The notes beneath the pieces were generated by a model, which was not told the DNA's origin, made no database searches, and saw only the letters and a list, made by a program, of their open reading frames with translations. This document shows, piece by piece, positions 8,506 to 16,088 of a stretch of 64,000 nucleotides of DNA (its first letter is position 1; the number at the start of each line of letters is the position of its first letter). Source of the stretch: Gaiellasilicea sp033857955. Its GTDB lineage: Bacteria; Actinomycetota; Thermoleophilia; Gaiellales; Gaiellaceae. A program made the translations under genes and the position numbers. The DNA lies in NCBI GenBank assembly GCA_033857955.1, contig JAWVCW010000010.1, forward strand, positions 62,001-126,000. The letters run 5' to 3'.

Positions 8506-9348
8506 ATGCTCCGTGGTGCTCTTGCCGCTGCCGTGACTCCTCTCGCGGACAACCATGTCGACGAGGACGCGATCGGGCCCTACGTCGACTTCCTGGCCGC
8601 TGCCGGTCTCGACGGCCTGCTCGCGCTGGGAACGACGGGCGAGGGCCTTCTCTTCGAGCCGGCTGAGCGGCGGCGTGCCGTCGAGCTCTTCGTCGAGGCC
8701 GCGGCGGGACGGCTCCAGGTCGCGGCACACTGCGGCGCACAGACGACGGCCGACACCCTTGCGCTCGCCGAGCACGCCGCGGCTGCGGGAGCCGACGCCA
8801 TTGCGGTGATCGGGCCACCGTACTTCCAGCTCGACGAGCGGGCGCTCCTCGACCACTTCGCTGCTGCCGCCGCCGCCTGCGCACCGACGCCCTTCTACGT
8901 CTACGAGTTCGAGCGAGCGAGCGGCTACGCGGTACCCGTGGAGGTGCTGCACGAACTGCGGCAGCAGGCGCCGAACCTGGCCGGCCTGAAGGTTTCCGAC
9001 GCGCCGTTCGAGCGCTTTTCCCCCTATCTGATCGAAGGCCTCGACGTCTTCGTCGGCCCCGAGGCGCTCATCTTCGACGGCATCTGCGCCGGCGCGGTCG
9101 GCGCGGTCTCCGGCCTCGCGGCCGCGTTCCCGGACAAGGTCGCTGCGGTCGTACACGACCCGACAGAGGCCGGCGCGATCGCGCTCGGCGAGCTGCGAGC
9201 GGCAGTCGAGCGCTTCCCACGCCATGCGGCGCTGAAGTTCATCCTCGGGCTGCGCGGCGTGCCGGTGCGAGAGGACGTGCGGCGCCCGCTCAGACAGCTG
9301 AGCGACGGCGAGCGCCACGAGCTGAGCGGATGGCTCGAGTCGTCGTAG
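8506..9348 (+). CDS. Dihydrodipicolinate synthase/N-acetylneuraminate lyase family aldolase
   Basis: Class I aldolase of the DHDPS family, 280 residues. It shows LGTTGEGLLF near residue 42 and the Schiff-base lysine in AGLKVSDAP near residue 162. The conserved Tyr lies in FYVYEFERASG. It overlaps the next gene, an amino-acid oxidase-like flavoprotein, by 19 bp, so the two are translationally coupled. This points to catabolism rather than lysine synthesis. DHDPS-like deaminases paired with FAD oxidases degrade hydroxyproline, and sialic-acid or sugar-acid lyases are the alternatives. The ATG at 8506 directly follows a terminator hairpin, so a promoter must lie within about 60 bp. Confidence 0.85.
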   Translation: MLRGALAAAVTPLADNHVDEDAIGPYVDFLAAAGLDGLLALGTTGEGLLFEPAERRRAVELFVEAAAGRLQVAAHCGAQTTADTLALAEHAAAAGADAIAVIGPPYFQLDERALLDHFAAAAAACAPTPFYVYEFERASGYAVPVEVLHELRQQAPNLAGLKVSDAPFERFSPYLIEGLDVFVGPEALIFDGICAGAVGAVSGLAAAFPDKVAAVVHDPTEAGAIALGELRAAVERFPRHAALKFILGLRGVPVREDVRRPLRQLSDGERHELSGWLESS

Positions 9349-10382
9349 CAGGCGCCGGCGCGATCGGCGCATCGATCGCGTATCACCTCGCCCTGCGGGG
9401 CGCGGACGGCGTGGTGCTCGCAGACGTGGGGGAGATCGCAGGCGGCGCGACCGGCAAAGCGATGGGCGGCGTGCGGCAGCAGTTCACGACCGAGCCTGAG
9501 ATTCGGCTGGCGCAGGCGAGCGTGCGGCTCTTCCGCGAGCTCGGGCCTCCGCTGTTCGAGCAGGTTGGTTACCTCTTCCTCGCGACCTCCGAGGGTGGGC
9601 TCGCCGAGCTGGAGGAGCGACGCGCGCTCCAGGCGTCCTTCGGGGTCCCGGTCGAGAGCATCGATCCCTCGTTCTTCTCCGGCCTCCGCGTCGACGACGT
9701 GCTCGGCGCGACGATCTGCCGCGAGGACGGAATCGCCGACCCGGCCGGCGTGACGCGAGAGCTCGTGCGCCGGGCCGCCGCGCTCGGCGTGGACGTGCGC
9801 GAGCACAGGGATGCGCTCTCACTCGACCCGGAGACGCTCGTCGTCGCCTGCGGCGCGCGTTCTCCCGAGCTTGCGGCCGCGCGAGGGGTGGAGCTTCCGA
9901 TCCGGCCGCTCGTGCGACAGCTCGCGGACGTCGGCCCGGTCGATGACATCCCGGCCGGGCTCCCGATGACGATCGAGGAGAACGGCTTCCACTTTCGGCG
10001 AGTCGGGGACGACGGTCTGCGGCTTGCGATGGGTGAGGCCGAGCTGCGCTGGGACGGGCCCGACGAGGTACGCGACGACCTCGTCGAGGACTGGCGTGAG
10101 CGGCTCGCGTCGCGCTACCCGCCGGCCTCACGTGCGCCGCTCCGCCGCGCGTGGGCCGGTTTCTACGACATGACGCCCGATGCGCATCCAGTGATCGGGC
10201 CGGTCGCAGAGGGCCTGTATGCGGCCTGCGGGTTCTCGGGCCACGGCTTCATGCAGTCGCCGGCCGTCGGCGACGCCGTCGCAGCCGAGCTGCTCGGCGA
10301 CGCACCGCCGTTCGATCTCTCCGCGTACCGTCTCGACCGCTTCGAGGCGGGCGCGATCTTCCCCGAGACGCTCGTTCTGTAG
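9330..10382 (+). CDS. FAD-dependent oxidoreductase, DAO/sarcosine-oxidase-beta family
   Basis: 350-residue flavoprotein of the D-amino-acid oxidase family. The Rossmann FAD motif VVVAGAGAIGASIAYHLA sits at the very N-terminus. KAMGGVRQQF is the usual FAD-loop region, and the C-terminal DMTPDAHPVIGPV...GFSGHGFMQSPAVG motif is typical of glycine/sarcosine/proline oxidases. It oxidises an amine or imino acid to an imine. The 19-bp overlap with the DHDPS-like gene suggests both act on one substrate, possibly hydroxyproline (inference). The ATG start is set by the Rossmann strand. Confidence 0.88.
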   Translation: MARVVVAGAGAIGASIAYHLALRGADGVVLADVGEIAGGATGKAMGGVRQQFTTEPEIRLAQASVRLFRELGPPLFEQVGYLFLATSEGGLAELEERRALQASFGVPVESIDPSFFSGLRVDDVLGATICREDGIADPAGVTRELVRRAAALGVDVREHRDALSLDPETLVVACGARSPELAAARGVELPIRPLVRQLADVGPVDDIPAGLPMTIEENGFHFRRVGDDGLRLAMGEAELRWDGPDEVRDDLVEDWRERLASRYPPASRAPLRRAWAGFYDMTPDAHPVIGPVAEGLYAACGFSGHGFMQSPAVGDAVAAELLGDAPPFDLSAYRLDRFEAGAIFPETLVL

Positions 10383-10384
10383 GG

Positions 10385-10711
10385 CTACCCGAGCAGCGCG
10401 ACGATCAGGACAGCGATCGCCGCCACAGCCGCGAGGCCGATCACGACGGCATTCGCCACGAGCGCGGCGGCGATCACCCTGCTGTGAGTCTGGTTTGGCC
10501 CGCTTCGGTGCTCATCCGGTCCCGCCCCGATCTTGGTGGCCAGAGCCGCGGTGATGAACTGGTTGAGGCTCGTGCCTTCACGCTCCGCTGCCTGCGCGAG
10601 GTCAGAGTGCAGCGTGCGCGGCATCCGCAGGAGCAGGCGGCCGCTCGGAGCGGGCTTGGCCCGGTCCTCAGGGTCCTCGGCTGGCACTGAAGAGGCGGCG
10701 TGGGCGGTCAC
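10385..10711 (-). CDS. HicB/Arc-type ribbon-helix-helix protein with C-terminal membrane span
   Basis: 108-residue protein. Residues 22-55 (GRLLLRMPRTLHSDLAQAAE, then REGTSLNQFITAALA) form a complete ribbon-helix-helix DNA-binding unit like the C-terminal half of HicB antitoxins. No partial RNase-H domain or adjacent HicA toxin is present. After a short hydrophilic linker, the last 30 residues are a strongly hydrophobic Ala/Val/Ile segment, a clear transmembrane helix ending at the C-terminus. This suggests a membrane-tethered DNA-binding protein. Its neighbours are the FAD oxidase (convergent, 2 bp away) and the sigma-factor gene 61 bp upstream on the same strand. No toxin function can be claimed. 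Confidence 0.75.
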   Translation of the reverse strand: MTAHAASSVPAEDPEDRAKPAPSGRLLLRMPRTLHSDLAQAAEREGTSLNQFITAALATKIGAGPDEHRSGPNQTHSRVIAAALVANAVVIGLAAVAAIAVLIVALLG

Positions 10712-10772
10712 GCTTGCCGATTCTACGGACTTGAAACCATCCGCACAACCATTTGCAAGGTGATATCGCGGG

Positions 10773-11357
10773 TTACGTTTGCCCTATTTCAGCGCGCAGC
10801 TTGCCCAGCGACTCGCGCAAGAGCCGGGAAACGTGGACCTGTGAGAGCCCGAGCTCCGCCGCGATCCGCCGCTGGCTCAGGCCGCCGTAGTACCGCAGCT
10901 GAACGATGCGGCGCTCGCGCCTCGCGAGAGTCCGCAGCCCGCTCGCGAGCAGAATGCGCTCCTCGCCGAGCTCGAGCCTCCGTTCCGCGGCCGTATCGCG
11001 GGCCGTGCCCGCCTCCACGTCCAGCGGCACCGTCCGGACGGGGCCGAGCGCTCGCTGTGCACGGGGAACCCGGAGCGGTTGCGTGCCGTCGCGAAGGTGC
11101 CGCCGGATCTCGCCGACGATGGTCGGCACGGCGTACGCCGTCAGTGACGAACCACGGCGTGGGTCATACCGGTCGACGGCCTTGATCAGGCCGACCGAGC
11201 CCACCTGAACGAGGTCCTCGAGCTGCTCGCCTTCGCGAACAAACCGGTATGCGAGCCCGCGAACGAGCGGCAGATGCTGTTCGATCAGCCTCCGCCGTGC
11301 GTCGAAGTCCCGTCGTTCATACCAGGCGATCAAGAGCAGCTGCGAATCCGTCGACAC
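10773..11357 (-). CDS. RNA polymerase sigma factor, short SigB/SigF-like
   Basis: 194-residue sigma-70 family factor. Region 2 is clear (HLPLVRGLAYRF, EDLVQVGSVGLIKAVDRYDP, YAVPTIVGEIRRHLRD). So is region 4 with its HTH (LARRERRIVQLRYYGGLSQR, RIAAELGLSQVHVSRLLRE). YAVPTIVGEIRRHLRD is characteristic of the stress/sporulation SigB/F/G group. The family is normally about 250 residues; most of region 3 is missing, so it is a trimmed member. The start is GTG 11357. It is divergent from the surface-protein locus beginning at 11487, and direct control of that locus is a reasonable inference. No anti-sigma or anti-anti-sigma gene is adjacent. Confidence 0.88.
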   Translation of the reverse strand: MSTDSQLLLIAWYERRDFDARRRLIEQHLPLVRGLAYRFVREGEQLEDLVQVGSVGLIKAVDRYDPRRGSSLTAYAVPTIVGEIRRHLRDGTQPLRVPRAQRALGPVRTVPLDVEAGTARDTAAERRLELGEERILLASGLRTLARRERRIVQLRYYGGLSQRRIAAELGLSQVHVSRLLRESLGKLRAEIGQT

Positions 11358-11486
11358 CTCGCCTCCCCGGTGGCTGTCTCTGTAGATCCGACACTACTTC
11401 GTGCGCAACAAGATTGGAAGCTTTCTGAGGCGAACCTGGGCGAACGTACAGGAAATAGATAAGTAAATGGCTCAACCTCTTCGCAG

Positions 11487-13103
11487 GTGGGTATTTCTCG
11501 TTATGTGAGGGCTGCACAGCTGCAGGTGCCGCGTCGCCGGGTCGCCGTTTTGGCGGCCCTGTTGGGGGCTGCCGCCGCGCTCGCCCCTCCGGCGGTCGCG
11601 GACAACCCATCCGTGCCCACGGCTGCTGTGCTGCCGGATCCGGCGGCCATCGTGGCCGCAGCCCTGGCCGCCGCACAGCCGGCCGTCACGCCGACGCCGG
11701 AGCTGGCTCTCCCCGCTCCGGCGTCGGCAGTGGCGCCGGCTCCCATGCCCGTGCCGCCGGAGCCGGAATCCGTGCCGCCCGCGGACCCGGCCACGGCGGC
11801 TCCTCTTCAGCCGGTCACGACGCTGCCCGTCGTCGCACCTCCGGCTGCGCCCGTCGAGGCGCCTGCTGAAGCGCCTGCGGCTGCCCCAGATCCGCCTCCG
11901 GCCCCGGTCGTAGCCCCGATTCCCGTTCAGGACACGGTTGAACAGGGCATCGAGACGGTCGCGCAGGCCGTCCAGCAGGTGCAGCCCGTGAACGTCAACA
12001 TCTCGGTGCGAGTCGACAGCCCCGGGGACAACGGCGTCGTGACCCAGATCAACGCCGCGTTGGCGGCACCTCTGCCCGCGGCGACGACGCCGGAGGCGCG
12101 ATATCAAGCGCCCGAGCCGCAGTATCAGGACGTCTCGGCTCCCAGCGGGCCTCCGGCCGTGACCGACGCGCCCGGCGATACCGCCTCCGAGGCGACCCCT
12201 GCCGCGGCTCCGGCCGACGCCTGGGATTGGACGTGGACGTGGAGCTGTGGAGATGCGATCGCGCCGTCGATTGTGCTGCCAGCGAATTATCTCAAGCAGA
12301 TCTGGAACTGGAACTGGAACTGGAATTGCGGTGGGAATAGCAACGGTATTGGAAACGCCGAATCCCAACTGCCGCCGCAGTATCAACCGGTGGCATCGCA
12401 GTATCAGCCGATCAACGTCAACATTTCGATTCGGATCGCCAGTTCGGGGAACGACGGCTCGGTCGTGCAGGCGAACGTGGCCGTCGCGATGCCCAGTTTC
12501 ACGGTGCCCGGTGTGGTGCCGGTGGCCATCCGACCCGTCTCGGTCTCCGTGGCGGTTCCGCTCGTCTCGCCTGCGCCGGCCGAGAGCCCTGCGGCCACGG
12601 TGGGAGTCACGCTCGAGTCGTCGGTCCTGCTTTCGGCGGCCGGGCAGGACGGTGCGTCTCTGGACGAGAGGCCGATATCGGAGATCGCCGGCAGCGGCAC
12701 GACGCCGATTCGCTCGATTCTCGAGCGTGACCCCATGCCCGACAGCCGTGATACCACCGCGGCTACCACCCGTAGCGCCCCGGTAGCAGTCGTTTCGCCC
12801 CAGGCGATCGCCGCGCTGGCGCCGCCGGCCCCGGCGATCGCAGCCGGGCAGCACGCCAAAGCGCAGGAGGAGCGCCGGCAGGTCCACACGCACCGGATCG
12901 CGCCGAAGCACGCCGCCGCCGGCGTCCTCGGCTACGCGAGCATCGCCCCTCTGGGCGCAGGCGGACGGGACCGCACGCTGCAGCTCATCGTCCTCTTCTT
13001 GATCCCCTTCCTCCTCGCGTTCGCCGATGCCGCTCGGCGGGTTCGCGAGGAGTGGAAAGCCGAGGCCGCGGACTCCGGCACTCGGCGCAGAAAGCCAGGC
13101 TAG
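11487..13103 (+). CDS. Surface-anchored Pro/Ala-rich protein with Trp-rich segments
   Basis: 538-residue protein of no recognised family. It has an N-terminal signal peptide (RRVAVLAALLGAAAALAPPA) and a long Pro/Ala/Val-rich stretch. Two copies of a short motif occur: NVNISVRVDSPGDNG and, later, NVNISIRIASSGNDG. The same motif builds the downstream repeat protein. Between the copies are two Trp/aromatic clusters ending in Cys, WDWTWTWSCG and WNWNWNWNCGG. The C-terminus has one membrane helix (LQLIVLFLIPFLLAFADAAR) and a basic tail, so the protein is probably anchored with its bulk outside. The start could be GTG 11487, 11505 or 11526; all keep the signal peptide. A likely partner of the 13175 protein. 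Confidence 0.75.
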   Translation: MGISRYVRAAQLQVPRRRVAVLAALLGAAAALAPPAVADNPSVPTAAVLPDPAAIVAAALAAAQPAVTPTPELALPAPASAVAPAPMPVPPEPESVPPADPATAAPLQPVTTLPVVAPPAAPVEAPAEAPAAAPDPPPAPVVAPIPVQDTVEQGIETVAQAVQQVQPVNVNISVRVDSPGDNGVVTQINAALAAPLPAATTPEARYQAPEPQYQDVSAPSGPPAVTDAPGDTASEATPAAAPADAWDWTWTWSCGDAIAPSIVLPANYLKQIWNWNWNWNCGGNSNGIGNAESQLPPQYQPVASQYQPINVNISIRIASSGNDGSVVQANVAVAMPSFTVPGVVPVAIRPVSVSVAVPLVSPAPAESPAATVGVTLESSVLLSAAGQDGASLDERPISEIAGSGTTPIRSILERDPMPDSRDTTAATTRSAPVAVVSPQAIAALAPPAPAIAAGQHAKAQEERRQVHTHRIAPKHAAAGVLGYASIAPLGAGGRDRTLQLIVLFLIPFLLAFADAARRVREEWKAEAADSGTRRRKPG

Positions 13104-13127
13104 GCGCTCCTTCTCGCACTCGATTCC

Positions 13128-13147
13128 GAGCGGGTGGCTGCCCGCTC
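13128..13147 (+). promoter_or_regulatory. Intergenic hairpin between the two surface-protein genes
   Basis: GAGCGGG at 13128-13134 pairs with CCCGCTC at 13141-13147 in the 71-bp gap. It may partly terminate or protect the mRNA and so set the ratio of the two proteins. There is no T-tract. Confidence 0.4.
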
Positions 13148-13174
13148 CTGAATGCTTTGGAAGGAGAAGGATCG

Positions 13175-15964
13175 ATGAAACGGATAGTCGCGGTCGTCGC
13201 CGCGATGCTCGGGCTCCTTGTGGGCGCGGGCAATGCGTCGGCGACACCGCCGGGAGACCCGGCCGCTCAGGCGGCAGGCCAGGCCGCTGCAAGCGGCCAG
13301 GCTGCGGGGGCCCTTTCGGGCGCCTCGCAGAGTCAACCGGCGAACCAGAACATCTCGGTCCGCGTCCTGAGCCCAGGCAACAACGGTGACGTCAAGCAGT
13401 CGAACAACGTCAGCTCGAACGCCACGGCAGGGAACGCGAACCTCACCGGCCAGTCGGCCGATCAGACCCAGAACGGCTCGTGCGGATGCGCGGGCGGAAC
13501 GCAAGCTGTAGGTCAGAACGCGGACAACAGCCAGTCCGCGGCCGCACTCTCGTACGCCACGCAGAGCGGCGCGAACAACACGAACATCCCCGTCCGGGTC
13601 TTGAGCCCGGGAGACAACGGTTCGGTCTCGCAGTCGAACAGCGTTGAGTCCAACGCGACGGCTGCGAACGCGAACGCAACGGACCAGGCCGCCGACCAGA
13701 GCTCGGCCGGTGGCTCGGGCACCCAGGCAGTCGGCCAGTCGGCGGAGAACGACCAGAAGGCCGCCGCGGCGTCGAAGGCCGATCAGACCGGAGCGAAGAA
13801 CACGAACATCTCCGTTCGCGTTCTCAGCGAAGGCGATGACGGGTCCGTTGACCAGTCGAACAGCGTCGACTCATCTGCAACGGCGGCGAACCTGAACCTG
13901 ACCGGCCAGAGTGCCGACCAGGCGCAGGGCGGCGGCGGCGGCACGCAGGCGATCGGCCAGGATGCGGAGAACGACCAGTCCGCTACCGCTCTGTCCGCTG
14001 CCGAGCAGCGCGGCGCGAGCAACACCAACATCCCGGTGCGCGTACTGAGCACCGGCGATGGCGGTGACGTCTCGCAGTCGAACAGCGTCAGCTCGTCGGC
14101 GAACGCCGGGAACCTGAACGGGCTCGAGCAGAGCGCGACCCAGGCCAAGCGCGGGGGCGACTGCCTCTGCACGCCCGGCAGCGGAATCCAGGCGATCGGC
14201 CAGGATGCCGAGAGCACCCAGTCGGCCGCAGCTCTGTCGGCGGCAACGCAATCCGGCGCGTCGAACACGAACACGCCGGTCCGCGTCGGCAGCGAGGGCG
14301 ACGACGGTGACGTCTCGCAGTCGAACAGCGTCGACTCGGATGCGAAGGCGCTGAACGTCAACCTGACCGGGCAGAACGCCGATCAGACCCAGGCCGGCGG
14401 CGACTGCCGCTGTGGCTCGGGCGGAATCCAGGCGATCGGTCAGGACGCGTCGAACGACCAGACGGCGACTGCTGCCTCGCTCGCCGCCCAGTCGGCCGGC
14501 CGCGATGGCTGCGGCTGCTCGTCGGGTGGCAACGTCAACACGCCCGTGCGTGTCGACAGCGAAGGCGACGGCGGGTCCGTCGACCAGTCCAACAGCGTCG
14601 ATTCGTCTGCAACGGCGGCGAACCTGAACCTGACCGGCCAGAGCGCCGACCAGACCCAGGCCGGTGCCGGCGTCCAGGCGATCGGCCAGGATGCATCGAA
14701 CGACCAGACGGCGATCGGGCTGTCGGCGGCGCTGCAACTCGGCGCTTCGAACAGCAACTCGCCGGTGCGGGTCGACAGCGACGGTGACGGCGGCGACGTG
14801 TCGCAGTCGAACAGCGTCGACTCGTCCGCGACCGCGGCCAACCTGAACGGGCTCTCGCAGGATGCGAGCCAGGCTCAGCGTGGCAGCGACTGTCGCTGTG
14901 CGTCCGGCGGGATCCAGGCCATCGGCCAGGACGCGTCGAACACGCAGGGTGCGCTCGCCGGCTCGCTGGCGGCACAGGCGTTCGGTCGCGACGGTTGCGG
15001 TTGTGGCTCGGGCGGGAACTCGAACGCTCCCGTCCGTGTCGACAGCGAGGGTGACGGCGGCGACGTGGCGCAGTCGAACGACGCCTCCTCGTCGGCGAAC
15101 GCTGGGAACCTGAACCTGACCGGCCAGAGCGCCGACCAGGCACAGGCCGGCCCGGGCATCCAGGCGATCGGCCAGGATGCTTCGAACGACCAGACGGCGA
15201 TCGGGCTGTCGGCGGCGCTGCAGTTGGGCGCCTCGAACAGCAATGCGCCGGTGCGGGTCGACAGCGACGGCGACGGCGGAGACGTCTCGCAGTCGAACAG
15301 CGTCGCGTCGCGTGCGACCGGGCTGAACGTCAACCTGACCGGCCAGGATGCCACTCAGACCCAGTCGGGCGGCTGTGGCTGCGCCGGCGGGACCGGCATC
15401 CAGGCGATCGGCCAGCAGGCAACGAGCGAGCAGGGCGCAGCAGCCCTGTCGTTCGCGCTCCAGGCGGGTGCGAGCAACTCGAACACCCCCGTGAGCGTGG
15501 ACAGCGAAGGCGACGGCGGCGACGTGTCGCAGTCGAACGACGCCTCCTCGGCGGCAACCGCCGCGAACCTGAACGGGCTCGGCCAGAGCGCGAGCCAGGC
15601 TCAGGGCGGCGTCGGCGGGATCGCCATCCAGGCGATCGGCCAGTCGGCGTCGAACACGCAGAAGGCACTCGGGCTGTCGGCGGCGTTGCAGTTGGGCGCC
15701 TCGAGCAGCAACTCGCCGGTAGCCGTCGCCAGCGACGGCGACGGCGGCGATGTGTCGCAGTCGAACAGCGTCGCCTCGGTTGCGAGGGCGCTGAACCTGA
15801 ACCTGACCGGCCAGGACGCCACCCAGACCCAGGCGGGCAGCTGTGGCTGCACCAACGGGGTCGGGATCCAGGCGATCGGTCAGCAGGCAAGCAACTGGCA
15901 GGGCGCGCTGGGCGCGTCTCTGGCAGCGCAGCTCAATCCGACCAACAGGAGGCAGGCCGTCTGA
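13175..15964 (+). CDS. Large exported repeat protein, eleven Asn/Gln/Ser-rich repeats with CxC motifs
   Basis: 929-residue exported protein; ATG 13175 follows a strong GGAAGGAGAAGG site and opens a signal peptide ending near GNASA. The whole mature chain is eleven imperfect repeats of about 74-88 residues. Each contains NTN-PVRV-S-GDGGDVSQSN, then SV-S-ATA-NLNLTGQ-ADQTQ, then GIQAIGQDASNDQ, then ALS-A-Q-GASN. Regular Gln/Asn/Ser spacing recalls curlin-type amyloid or beta-solenoid proteins. The Asp/Gly-rich GDGGD could bind calcium. Eight CxC motifs (for example CGCAGG, CRCGSGG) sit at two fixed places and make some repeats longer. There is no membrane helix or sortase signal. The function is unknown; assembly on or outside the cell is inferred. 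A terminator follows. Confidence 0.8.
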   Translation: MKRIVAVVAAMLGLLVGAGNASATPPGDPAAQAAGQAAASGQAAGALSGASQSQPANQNISVRVLSPGNNGDVKQSNNVSSNATAGNANLTGQSADQTQNGSCGCAGGTQAVGQNADNSQSAAALSYATQSGANNTNIPVRVLSPGDNGSVSQSNSVESNATAANANATDQAADQSSAGGSGTQAVGQSAENDQKAAAASKADQTGAKNTNISVRVLSEGDDGSVDQSNSVDSSATAANLNLTGQSADQAQGGGGGTQAIGQDAENDQSATALSAAEQRGASNTNIPVRVLSTGDGGDVSQSNSVSSSANAGNLNGLEQSATQAKRGGDCLCTPGSGIQAIGQDAESTQSAAALSAATQSGASNTNTPVRVGSEGDDGDVSQSNSVDSDAKALNVNLTGQNADQTQAGGDCRCGSGGIQAIGQDASNDQTATAASLAAQSAGRDGCGCSSGGNVNTPVRVDSEGDGGSVDQSNSVDSSATAANLNLTGQSADQTQAGAGVQAIGQDASNDQTAIGLSAALQLGASNSNSPVRVDSDGDGGDVSQSNSVDSSATAANLNGLSQDASQAQRGSDCRCASGGIQAIGQDASNTQGALAGSLAAQAFGRDGCGCGSGGNSNAPVRVDSEGDGGDVAQSNDASSSANAGNLNLTGQSADQAQAGPGIQAIGQDASNDQTAIGLSAALQLGASNSNAPVRVDSDGDGGDVSQSNSVASRATGLNVNLTGQDATQTQSGGCGCAGGTGIQAIGQQATSEQGAAALSFALQAGASNSNTPVSVDSEGDGGDVSQSNDASSAATAANLNGLGQSASQAQGGVGGIAIQAIGQSASNTQKALGLSAALQLGASSSNSPVAVASDGDGGDVSQSNSVASVARALNLNLTGQDATQTQAGSCGCTNGVGIQAIGQQASNWQGALGASLAAQLNPTNRRQAV
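13343..15925 (+). repeat. Eleven tandem coding repeats, 220-266 bp each
   Basis: Repeat starts (the N-x-N-x-PVRV motif) fall near 13343, 13577, 13799, 14019, 14262, 14528, 14749, 15011, 15234, 15472 and 15702. Units of about 220 bp alternate irregularly with units of 240-266 bp that carry extra CxC codons. Neighbouring units are highly similar at DNA level, so unequal recombination and copy-number change are expected. Confidence 0.85.
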
Positions 15965-15982
15965 AAGAGCAATTCGTGACCT

Positions 15983-16010
15983 GGGAGGCCGGGCTTCGGC
16001 CCGGCCTCCC
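15983..16010 (+). terminator. Strong hairpin terminator after the repeat protein
   Basis: Perfect 11-bp stem GGGAGGCCGGG/CCCGGCCTCCC with a CTTCGG loop, 18 bp after the stop codon. It separates the repeat-protein transcript from the next gene. Confidence 0.8.
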
Positions 16011-16088
16011 GCGGTTCAACTTGCGTTGACATGTCTCAGAGGCAGCAGTAGCTTCGAAAGGAAGAAAGAGACGGAAGGACGGACCGGG

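Noticed and set aside
10385..10711. HicAB toxin-antitoxin module
   Set aside because: No HicA-like toxin is adjacent, the HicB RNase-H-like half is missing and a membrane helix is present.
11489..11494. GGGTAT, a SigB/SigF-type -10 box, at the start of the surface-protein gene
   Set aside because: No GTTT-like -35 element lies 13-15 bp upstream, and the site overlaps the possible start codon, so I did not list it as a promoter.
13052..13174. Longer N-terminus for the repeat protein starting upstream of 13175
   Set aside because: ATG 13175 has a strong ribosome site and starts directly at a signal peptide; the extension would bury the signal and overlap the previous gene.
13343..15925. CRISPR array suggested by regular repeats
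   Set aside because: The repeats are over 200 bp, imperfect and continuously coding in one frame.
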